The translations under genes and the position numbers were made by a program. A stretch of DNA of 36,359 nt from Elusimicrobiota bacterium (lineage in GTDB: Bacteria; CG03): NCBI GenBank assembly GCA_021161625.1, contig JAGHAG010000096.1, positions 1-36,359 on the forward strand, given 5' to 3'. Numbering within the stretch: the first letter of the stretch is position 1; every line of letters begins with the position of its first letter. The notes below the pieces were generated by a model that worked only from the letters and a program-made list of their open reading frames with translations, was not told where the DNA came from and searched no databases. Of the stretch, positions 16,244 to 22,149 are shown piece by piece.

Positions 16244-17648
16244 TTTTGAACTCCTCCTTTCTGATTTTATAATCGCTTCTTACCCGCAAATCCCTTTTAA
16301 GTTCCTTTGATAGTATAGCAATTGTTTTTCTGTCAAACAAGTCCGCAACGGTTGGATGAACAAAGATGTTTATAGGAAGATTTCTTTCAAATTTTTCCCT
16401 GTTTTTTAAAAGATGTCTTTTTACCTGAATAAAGACAGTTTTTGGAGAAAGGTGTTTTCCTGAACCACCACAGCAATCACAGGGGGTTGTAATTTTTTCA
16501 AGGATGTTGTCGCTGATCCTTTGCCTTGAAATTATTACAAGTCCCATTTTATTAGGCGGTAGAATATCAATTTTTGCCCTGTCAAATGATGCTTCAAATT
16601 TTATTTTATCAAAAAGCTTTTTTTTATCTGAGGTTTTTTTCATATCAATAAAATCACACACAATAATTCCCCCGATGTTTCTGAGACGAAGCTGTCTCAT
16701 TATTTCACGAGCTGCCTCTTTGTTTATGATAAAAGCCATCTCATCTGATGAAAGATTTTTTTTAAAAGAGCCACTGTTTACATCTATTGTTGTAAGGGCT
16801 TCGGTAGCCTGAATTATAATCTCTCCACCTGAGGGAAGTTTTTGAAAGGGTTTTGTGAGAGTTTTTATTGTGTTCTCAACTCCCCATAATTCAAAAAGGG
16901 ATTTTTTGTTTTTGTTTAAGAAAACGGTTTTCTTTTTTTCAGGAATAAAGTGTTTTATGAAATTGTAGGCTTTTTTGAATTCAGATTTTGGTTCAATGAT
17001 GATTTTCTTTGTCTTTGAATTTACAAGTTCCTTCAGGACCCTTTCTGTAAAATCATAAAGGACAAAAACAAGACCTGTTCCTTTTTTCTTTGAAATTTCT
17101 TTCTGGATTTTTTGCCAGGTTTGAAAGATAGTTTTTGCTTCAAAATAAATCTGTGACTCACTTTTTCCATTTGCATGAGTTCTTAAAATCCATGTTCCTT
17201 CAAATTTTCTTTTTATTTTTTCCCTTAATTTTGCCAGTCTTATTCTTTCGGTTTTCCCCTCAATATTTTTAGAAATGCCACCAGTAAATTTTCCTGCAAT
17301 AAAAACAAGGTTTCTGCCTGAAATTGAAATAAAACCTGAAAGCCGTGGGGGCTTTCCTCCTATTTCATCCTTTTTTATTTGAACAACAACATCCATCTCT
17401 TTTGTGAGTTTTTCAGGATACTCAGAAAAAGGCAAAAAGCAGTCCCGTCCAATCCCTATGTCAACAAAGGCAGCCTCAAGGGCTGAATTTATTGTTTTTA
17501 CAGTGCCTCTGTAGATATTCCCGATAAGTGATGGGGAATCCTGTCTTTCAATAAATAATTCCTGAACTAAAGAATTGTAAATCTGGGCTGCTCTTTTTTC
17601 ATCAGAGTCAACTTCTATGAGAATTATGTTATCTGAAACCTGTCTCAA
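16236..17648 (-). CDS. rng: Ribonuclease E/G family endoribonuclease
   Basis: 470 residues, the length of RNase G rather than RNase E with its long scaffold tail. It has an S1-like RNA-binding part (Gly-Asn-Ile-Tyr-Arg-Gly and Ala-Phe-Val-Asp-Ile-Gly, about 43-65), the metal-binding catalytic Asp residues in TTIDVNSG (about 290) and IIVCDFIDM (about 335), and a CDCCGGSG Zn-link (about 393). It processes rRNA and degrades mRNA. The TTG start at 17648 is supported by AAGGAG nine bases upstream and a good promoter beyond. It is the first gene of the minus-strand operon that continues through pilin, receiver-like, HAMP, murI and queD genes. Confidence 0.93.
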   Translation of the reverse strand: MRQVSDNIILIEVDSDEKRAAQIYNSLVQELFIERQDSPSLIGNIYRGTVKTINSALEAAFVDIGIGRDCFLPFSEYPEKLTKEMDVVVQIKKDEIGGKPPRLSGFISISGRNLVFIAGKFTGGISKNIEGKTERIRLAKLREKIKRKFEGTWILRTHANGKSESQIYFEAKTIFQTWQKIQKEISKKKGTGLVFVLYDFTERVLKELVNSKTKKIIIEPKSEFKKAYNFIKHFIPEKKKTVFLNKNKKSLFELWGVENTIKTLTKPFQKLPSGGEIIIQATEALTTIDVNSGSFKKNLSSDEMAFIINKEAAREIMRQLRLRNIGGIIVCDFIDMKKTSDKKKLFDKIKFEASFDRAKIDILPPNKMGLVIISRQRISDNILEKITTPCDCCGGSGKHLSPKTVFIQVKRHLLKNREKFERNLPINIFVHPTVADLFDRKTIAILSKELKRDLRVRSDYKIRKEEFKIE

Positions 17649-17660
17649 AAAAATTTCTCC

Positions 17661-17689
17661 TTAACAACTTTTGTTTTATTTATTATAAA
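17661..17689 (+). promoter_or_regulatory. Sigma-70 promoter of tRNA-Val
   Basis: TTAACA (17661-17666), a 17-base spacer, then TATAAA (17684-17689). Initiation near 17696 would give a tRNA 5' leader of about 17 bases. Because no terminator is visible after the tRNA, the promoter may also serve the release-factor-like gene 55 bases downstream. Confidence 0.6.
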
Positions 17690-17710
17690 AATGTTATAGG
17701 AAATTTTCAA
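17682..17710 (-). promoter_or_regulatory. Sigma-70 promoter of the rng operon
   Basis: On the minus strand: TTGAAA (17710-17705), a 17-base spacer, and a perfect TATAAT (17687-17682). Initiation would be near 17675, leaving a leader that contains AAGGAG before the TTG start. Its -10 box overlaps the -10 box of the tRNA promoter on the other strand. Confidence 0.7.
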
Positions 17711-17712
17711 AC

Positions 17713-17786
17713 GGGTGAGTAGCTCAGATGGTGAGAGCACTTCCCTTACAAGGAAGAGGTCACAGGTTCGAATCCTGTCTCACCCA
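17713..17786 (+). tRNA. tRNA-Val, anticodon TAC
   Basis: A complete 74-base cloverleaf. The acceptor stem is GGGTGAG with CTCACCC (seven pairs). The D arm is GCTC/GAGC, and the anticodon stem is CTTCC/GGAAG with loop CTTACAA, giving anticodon TAC, which reads GTA and related valine codons. The variable loop is AGGTC, the T arm is ACAGG/CCTGT with loop TTCGAAT, and the discriminator is A. The CCA end is not encoded, so a CCA-adding enzyme must complete it. Confidence 0.95.
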
Positions 17787-17798
17787 TAAAAAAGTGCG

Positions 17799-17831
17799 GG
17801 AGGGTCAGAGGTTCGGATTCTCTTCCGCCCA
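17799..17831 (+). pseudogene. Fragment resembling a tRNA 3' end
   Basis: About ten bases after the tRNA, the sequence reads like the last third of another tRNA: GGGTC, a T arm AGAGG/TCTCT (17807-17811 and 17819-17823) with loop TTCGGAT, then TCCGCCC and A. It aligns with the same part of the tRNA-Val but is diverged (G replaces the conserved A in the loop), and the D and anticodon arms are missing. It may be a decayed tandem tRNA or the trace of a recombination or integration event at the tRNA 3' end. Confidence 0.55.
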
Positions 17832-17841
17832 GTAAAAAGAA

Positions 17842-18252
17842 ATGGTCAATCCTAAAAAAATAAAGGCGCTTTATGAAAAAATGCAAAAATTCGGTATTCG
17901 GGAACAAGACATTGAAGAAAAATTTATCAAATCCTCTGGTAAAGGCGGTCAGAAAGTAAACAAAACTTCAACCTGTGTTTATCTTTTACACAAACCAACA
18001 GGCATATCTGTAAAATGTTCTATTAGCCGCCTGCAGGCAGTAAACAGATTTCTTGCAAGAAGAATACTGCTTGAGCGTATTCTTGAAATGAAAAATAAAG
18101 AACTTTCTGAGAGAATGAAAAAAATTTATAAAATCAGAAAGCAAAAAAAGAAAAGAAGCAAAAGAGCAAAGGAAAAAATTTTAAAAATGAAAAAAATGAT
18201 ATCCCGGAAAAAAATTTTAAGAAGAAAGATAAAAGAAAATGAAATTTTTTAA
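17842..18252 (+). CDS. Small GGQ-domain peptide release factor-like protein
   Basis: 136 residues. The core is the catalytic domain of class I release factors, with Ser-Gly-Lys-Gly35-Gly36-Gln37 and Lys-Val-Asn-Lys-Thr after it, followed by the usual Val-x-Leu-x-His-x-Pro-Thr-Gly-Ile strand. There is no codon-recognition domain. The last 50 residues are a Lys/Arg-rich helix. These are traits of the stalled-ribosome rescue hydrolases related to ArfB, whose basic tail enters the empty mRNA channel. The exact subfamily is uncertain. There is no clear ribosome site before the ATG; it lies 55 bases after the tRNA and overlaps the next gene by 14 bases. Confidence 0.8.
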   Translation: MVNPKKIKALYEKMQKFGIREQDIEEKFIKSSGKGGQKVNKTSTCVYLLHKPTGISVKCSISRLQAVNRFLARRILLERILEMKNKELSERMKKIYKIRKQKKKRSKRAKEKILKMKKMISRKKILRRKIKENEIF

Positions 18253-18901
18253 AACCCCCTTCCCACAAGAAATTTTAATGACACCTCTGGAAGTTATTTT
18301 TAAAAAATTTGAGAAGAAAGTAGAAGTTAAGGAAATTTTATCAACAACAAACTGGTATAAAGCAATTCGCTGCAGGACTGGTGATAAAGAATTTGGTATT
18401 GTTTTTTCAAGGACCTGTGAACTTGCAGGGGATTGTTTACTTTTTTTAAAAGAAGCAGGGGTAAGAAAAGTTCTTTTTGCAGGATTTGCAGGAAGCATAA
18501 ATCCTGAAATAAAACCAGGGGAAGTCTGCACACTTTATCAGTGGGCAGGGGGAAAAAGTTTTTCACATTTTTTTAAAAAAGATATTGCAAGAAAAATAAA
18601 GAAGGAAAAAATCAGAACATTTTTCAATTCAGTTCAAAACTTCAAAAAGGCAAAAGTTTATACAATACCCTCTCTTTTTTTTGAAGAAAAACTTGTAAGA
18701 ATTTTCAAGGAAAAGGATTTTGACCTATTGGATATGGAAACAGCCCATGTTGTAAGAGCAGCTCAAAATATAAATCTCAAATTTTTATATCTTGTAACAG
18801 ATATAAACCCAGTTAGATGTTTACTATCCAACGGGGTAAACAGTTTATTTGAAAAGATAAAATTTGAAAAAATCATAGAACCGTGCCTGAAATTAGTGTA
18901 A
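18239..18901 (+). CDS. Nucleoside phosphorylase/nucleosidase superfamily protein with an inserted palindrome
   Basis: 220 residues. The fold signature is Phe-Ala-Gly-Phe-Ala-Gly-Ser near residue 80 followed by Pro-Gly-Glu-Val, and Leu-Asp-Met-Glu-Thr-Ala near 160, the ribose-binding part of the PNP/MTA-nucleosidase superfamily. The substrate cannot be told; futalosine- or MTA/SAH-nucleosidase roles are possible. Residues 190-201 (NPVRCLLSNGVN) are encoded by a copy of the 29-bp palindrome seen twice more in the window, so this C-terminal part is probably an in-frame insertion in or near a surface loop after Val-Thr-Asp. The start overlaps the release-factor-like gene, and the end overlaps the glycosyltransferase start by 19 bases. 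Confidence 0.7.
   Translation: MKFFKTPFPQEILMTPLEVIFKKFEKKVEVKEILSTTNWYKAIRCRTGDKEFGIVFSRTCELAGDCLLFLKEAGVRKVLFAGFAGSINPEIKPGEVCTLYQWAGGKSFSHFFKKDIARKIKKEKIRTFFNSVQNFKKAKVYTIPSLFFEEKLVRIFKEKDFDLLDMETAHVVRAAQNINLKFLYLVTDINPVRCLLSNGVNSLFEKIKFEKIIEPCLKLV
18808..18836 (-). repeat. 29-bp palindromic element, copy 1 (inside a coding region)
   Basis: CCCAGTTAGAT, loop GTTTACT, ATCCAACGGGG. It matches the reverse complement of copies 2 and 3. With its flanks (TAAA before, TAAAC after) it matches the reverse complement of the pilin copy at all but four of about 38 positions. It encodes NPVRCLLSNGVN in the nucleosidase-like gene. Confidence 0.85.
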
Positions 18902-19689
18902 TCATTACAACCTATAACAGAGCACAACTTTTAGAACAGGCAATAGAAAGTGTTTTAGCGCAAAGTTATAAAAATTTTGAGGTTATCGTGGTTGACGATG
19001 GCTCTGAGGATGAAACTTCACGGATAGTAAAAAGATTTAAGGTTAAGTACATTTTTCAGAAGAATTCAGGTATAAGCAAAGCCCGAAATACAGGTGTTGA
19101 ATTTTCCAAGGGCAGATTGATTGCATTTCTTGATTCAGATGACCTGTGGAAACCAGAAAAGCTCAAAATCCAGAAAAAATTCATGGATGAAAATCCGCAC
19201 ATTCCGCTCTGCTATACAGATGAAATATGGCTGAAAGGAAGGGTTTTAAAAAATCAGAAGAAGATTCACCAAAAGTTTGGTGGAGACATTTTTGAAAGGT
19301 CCCTTAAGCTCTGTATAATTTCCCCATCATCTGTTATGATAAGAAGAGAAATTTTTGAGGAGTTTAAGTTTGATGAAAAATTACCTGTTTGTGAAGATTA
19401 TGATTTGTGGCTCAGGATTTGTGCAAAATATGAGGTGGGATATATTCCACAAAAACTCATAATAAAGAGGAGTATTTGCGAGCAGCTTTCAAAAAAATAT
19501 AAAGCAATGGACAGATTTAGAATTTATGCCATAAGAAAAATTTTAAAAACACACATTTCCTTTAAAAAAAGAAGATTGGCACTGGAAGAGTTGAGGACAA
19601 AATGTAGAATTGTTGCAAACGGTGCTTTAAAAAGAGGAAAATTTTTTAGATTTTTAAAATATAAATTAATTCCACTTTTGGCGAAGTAA
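18883..19689 (+). CDS. GT2-family glycosyltransferase
   Basis: 268 residues with a GTG start. The GT-A fold is clear: Ile-Ser-Val-Ile-Ile-Thr-Thr-Tyr-Asn-Arg (about 4-13), VVDDGSEDET (36-45), Gly-Ile-Ser-Lys-Ala-Arg-Asn-Thr-Gly (about 63-71), a Phe-Leu-Asp-Ser-Asp-Asp metal-binding motif (82-87), and Glu-Asp-Tyr-Asp-Leu-Trp near residue 170. No membrane helix is present. It probably adds a sugar to a surface glycan; donor and acceptor are unknown. The start lies inside the end of the nucleosidase-like gene and lacks a clear ribosome site, so translation is likely coupled. Confidence 0.9.
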   Translation: MPEISVIITTYNRAQLLEQAIESVLAQSYKNFEVIVVDDGSEDETSRIVKRFKVKYIFQKNSGISKARNTGVEFSKGRLIAFLDSDDLWKPEKLKIQKKFMDENPHIPLCYTDEIWLKGRVLKNQKKIHQKFGGDIFERSLKLCIISPSSVMIRREIFEEFKFDEKLPVCEDYDLWLRICAKYEVGYIPQKLIIKRSICEQLSKKYKAMDRFRIYAIRKILKTHISFKKRRLALEELRTKCRIVANGALKRGKFFRFLKYKLIPLLAK

Positions 19690-19691
19690 AT

Positions 19692-20174
19692 ATGGAAAAC
19701 TGGCAGATTTCTGATTTTGCATTTGAGATTTTGCAAAAACTCTCAAAAGAAGATCGCGAGAAACTTAAAACTTTCCTTGAGGATTTAAAGCCGGGTTTAA
19801 ACAAAATGAATGAGATTGCAGGGGAAATATATGAGATTTCAAAGAGGGATAAAATATCAGTTGTTAAAATTTTAAATAAAATAGAAAATTATGTTTTCAG
19901 TTCAAAGATGAACAGAAGGGAAAAAATTGAGGAAGCAAGGCATTTTTTAAAGAAGTTGAGATACCCGTTTTTTACAGCAAAAGTAGAACAACTCCTTGAA
20001 AAAATTAAAGAGTTAAAACTTCCCCCCAATATCAAAATAAATTATCCGCAAAATCTTGAAAAAAAAGAACTTGAAATCAAAATAAAGGCAAAGAATTTTT
20101 CTGATTTCAAAAAAGCGCTTGATTTATTAAAGCAAAAGGTCCCACTTATAGATGAAATTTTCAAAGTTCTCTAA
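19692..20174 (+). CDS. Unrecognised 160-residue protein
   Basis: I do not recognise a family. It is Lys/Glu/Leu-rich and largely helical, with Phe-Ala-Phe-Glu-Ile-Leu-Gln-Lys-Leu-Ser-Lys-Glu-Asp-Arg near the start. A short C-terminal alpha/beta part contains LPPNIKINYP (about 113-122) and ends at the start of the radical SAM gene. There is no signal peptide or membrane segment. It begins two bases after the glycosyltransferase stop and overlaps the SplB-like gene by 23 bases, so it is probably made together with that enzyme and might be its accessory or DNA-binding partner; this is inference from position only. Confidence 0.7.
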   Translation: MENWQISDFAFEILQKLSKEDREKLKTFLEDLKPGLNKMNEIAGEIYEISKRDKISVVKILNKIENYVFSSKMNRREKIEEARHFLKKLRYPFFTAKVEQLLEKIKELKLPPNIKINYPQNLEKKELEIKIKAKNFSDFKKALDLLKQKVPLIDEIFKVL

Positions 20175-21228
20175 AATTTTTTATACCGAAGATGCTCTGT
20201 CATATCCCCTCACAAAGAAAATTTTTAAGCAATTTCCTGATGCCAAAAGAATTTGTATACCCCATCCAAGCCGACTTTATTTTAAACCATGGAAAGAGAT
20301 TGAAAAAATTTCCCAATCAAAAGAAAATCTTTTTCTCACAACCAGAAAAGAAAACTTTATTGACAAATGCCCGGGGTCAAAAGGGCATCTGTGCTGTAAT
20401 TATTTTGTGACAAAAAATGTTATTGGTTGTCCAAAGGATTGCACATATTGTTATCTTCAGGCATACATAAACATTTCCGCAATTACAATTTTTGTAAACG
20501 AGGAAAACTTTTTAAAAGAATTTGAGGAATTTGCAAAAACAGGCTTAAAGAGAATAGGGACAGGGGAGTTTTCGGATTCGTTTTTTCTGGATGAAATTCT
20601 TGATATAAACACATCGCTTATTGAAATTGTTTCAAAGACAAATTCCATACTGGAACTTAAAACAAAATCTTCCTGTATTGATAAAATTTTAAATTTAAAA
20701 CACAGAGGGAAAACTGTAGTTGCATGGAGCATAAATCCTGAAGAGATTATTTTGAAAGAGGAGCCCCACACAGCAAGTTTAAAACAGAGAATTGATGCAA
20801 TGCAAAAATGCATTTATGCAGGATACAAAATTGCACTTCATCTTGACCCCATAATTTATTCTGAAAACTGGAGGAAAAATTATGAAGAAATGCTAATGCG
20901 GGTTTTTGAGAAGATTAATCCTTCAAAAGTGGAATGGATAAGTCTTGGGACTTTCAGGTTTTACCCGGTCTTAAAAAGAATTTTAGTTGAGAGGTTTGAT
21001 GGACCTCAGTACATCTTTGGCGAATTTATAAGATGTGATGATGGAAAGATGAGATATCCAAGATTTTTAAGGGAAGAAATCTATCGCCACATAAAAAATT
21101 TGCTTTTAAAAATAAACAGGAATTTAAGAATCTATCTTTGTATGGAATCAGAAACTGTCTGGAAAAATGTTTTTGGGAAATCCCCATTTCATGATAATAA
21201 TCTTGAAATACTTTTTGGAAAGAGATAA
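20152..21228 (+). CDS. SplB-family radical SAM protein (spore photoproduct lyase-like)
   Basis: 358 residues. The iron-sulfur site is the radical SAM CX3CX2C motif at Cys93, Cys97, Cys100 (GCPKDCTYCYLQ), with the flanking Tyr-Leu-Gln typical of spore photoproduct lyases. Cys73, Cys81 and Cys82 just before it are extra. True Bacillus lyase uses a Cys about 44 residues after the cluster as hydrogen donor; here the matching region (about 136-143, Gly-Thr-Gly-Glu-Phe-Ser-Asp) has none, and the next Cys is near 184. It is thus SplB-like with uncertain reaction, possibly DNA lesion repair or another radical reaction on nucleic acid. Confidence 0.85.
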   Translation: MKFSKFSKIFYTEDALSYPLTKKIFKQFPDAKRICIPHPSRLYFKPWKEIEKISQSKENLFLTTRKENFIDKCPGSKGHLCCNYFVTKNVIGCPKDCTYCYLQAYINISAITIFVNEENFLKEFEEFAKTGLKRIGTGEFSDSFFLDEILDINTSLIEIVSKTNSILELKTKSSCIDKILNLKHRGKTVVAWSINPEEIILKEEPHTASLKQRIDAMQKCIYAGYKIALHLDPIIYSENWRKNYEEMLMRVFEKINPSKVEWISLGTFRFYPVLKRILVERFDGPQYIFGEFIRCDDGKMRYPRFLREEIYRHIKNLLLKINRNLRIYLCMESETVWKNVFGKSPFHDNNLEILFGKR

Positions 21229-21492
21229 CATAATAAAGTGGAAAGAGGACAGTGGATAGAGGATAGTGATGAAGTTGCAGACACTTGGTCTGCGATAAAG
21301 TGATATGGAGATATGGAGACAAGATGACAAGCCCCGTTGGATAGAAAACATCCAATGGGGCAAGTGAAAAAGGGGAGAACCCCCTACTTAATCTCCCCCC
21401 TAAGAGGGGGGATTTTGCCTTATCAACTGAAATAGGAAGTGGAAAGAGGAAACAGGAGAAGAATCGGAAAGGATGGAAAATAGGAGGAAATT
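21229..21492. repeat. Repeat-rich spacer before the toxin/antitoxin genes
   Basis: 264 bases with no gene. In order it contains a purine-rich stretch of GTGGAAAGAGGACAGTGGAT type, a hairpin GCAGAC/GTCTGC (21277-21282, 21288-21293), a tandem of GATATGGA-like units, palindrome copy 2, and a GC hairpin TCCCCCC/GGGGGGA (21394-21400, 21406-21412). Pieces recur at 12478-12710 (inverted), 24128-24161 (inverted) and 36162-36359 (direct). The strong ribosome site AGGAGG of the antitoxin gene closes the spacer. Confidence 0.75.
21332..21360 (+). repeat. 29-bp palindromic element, copy 2 (intergenic)
   Basis: CCCCGTTGGAT, loop AGAAAAC, ATCCAATGGGG. The arms pair over 11 positions with one G-T pair. The arm bases differ from copy 3 in a matched way (T-A pairs changed to C-G type), which suggests that the hairpin itself is kept. 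Confidence 0.85.
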
Positions 21493-21717
21493 ATGCCCAC
21501 AGTAGAGCTTAATTTGGAGCAAATTATTAAAGCTGTAAAACAACTTAAGCCAGTGGAAAAGGTTATTTTATGGGAAAGAATTGGCAGTGATCTTGCTAAA
21601 GTTACTGAAAAAATCAGAGCACAGGCAAGAAAATTAAATCTGACAAAGCTTTCCAATGCCGAAATTGAAAAGTTTATTCATCAGGTGAGAAAAGAACGTG
21701 GACAGAATCGTTCTTGA
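21493..21717 (+). CDS. Putative antitoxin of a PIN toxin pair
   Basis: 74 residues, helical, with no recognised DNA-binding fold. Residues 6-30 (Asn-Leu-Glu-Gln-Ile-Ile-Lys-Ala-Val-Lys-Gln-Leu-Lys-Pro-Val-Glu-Lys) resemble small proteins often found upstream of PIN-domain toxins. The C-terminal half is Lys/Arg-rich, as expected of a toxin-neutralising segment. AGGAGG lies about five bases before the ATG, the strongest ribosome site in this region. Its last 20 bases overlap the toxin gene. The antitoxin role is inferred from size, order and the toxin's family. Confidence 0.65.
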   Translation: MPTVELNLEQIIKAVKQLKPVEKVILWERIGSDLAKVTEKIRAQARKLNLTKLSNAEIEKFIHQVRKERGQNRS

Positions 21718-22105
21718 TACAAATGTATTTGTTTCTGCCTACATAAAACCAGAGGGAATTTCCGCACGGTTAATAGATTTATGGATTTTGGATGTATTTG
21801 AATTGGTTATTTGTGAAGAGATTCTTGATGAATATGTAGAAATTCTTTTAAGGAAGGGTATTTCTTATCGTTTATTAAAGGAATTAAACAGGCAAATATG
21901 GAATAAAGCAATAAAGGTAAACCTGGTCGGCAGTGTTAATGTGATTAAGAATGATATATCTGATAATAAATTTCTTGAATGTGCTGTTAGGGGGAAAGCA
22001 AAATATATCATCAGCGGTGATAAACATTTGCTAAATGTAAAGAAATTTGGCAGGATTAAAATTTTGGGGCCAGGAGAATTTTTAAAGAGACTCAAAATCA
22101 GGTGA
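21698..22105 (+). CDS. PIN-domain ribonuclease toxin
   Basis: 135 residues with a GTG start inside the antitoxin gene. The PIN acidic centre is visible: Asp7 in LDTNVF, Glu in Glu-Glu-Ile-Leu-Asp-Glu near 40-45, Asp-Asn near 92, and Ser-Gly-Asp-Lys-His-Leu near 107. This pattern matches the PIN family annotated as putative toxin components, which cleave RNA using Mg2+. The pair sits between a repeat spacer and a pilin gene, a usual setting for a mobile addiction module. Activity is not shown by sequence alone. Confidence 0.8.
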   Translation: MDRIVLDTNVFVSAYIKPEGISARLIDLWILDVFELVICEEILDEYVEILLRKGISYRLLKELNRQIWNKAIKVNLVGSVNVIKNDISDNKFLECAVRGKAKYIISGDKHLLNVKKFGRIKILGPGEFLKRLKIR

Positions 22106-22149
22106 AAAAATTGAAAAATAAAAACAAAAATGTGAAGTTGGGGATAGCG

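Noticed and set aside
17649..17712. Separate small gene between rng and tRNA-Val
   Set aside because: No open frame of useful length; the space is filled by the two overlapping promoters.
21332..21360. Palindrome copy 2 as a terminator
   Set aside because: No T-run follows, and two other copies are inside genes, so it is better explained as a dispersed element.
22102..22149. Longer N-terminus for the second pilin from the GTG at 22102
   Set aside because: It would put 16 extra residues before a typical short prepilin leader; the ATG at 22150 gives the leader MNKRKKG found in prepilins.
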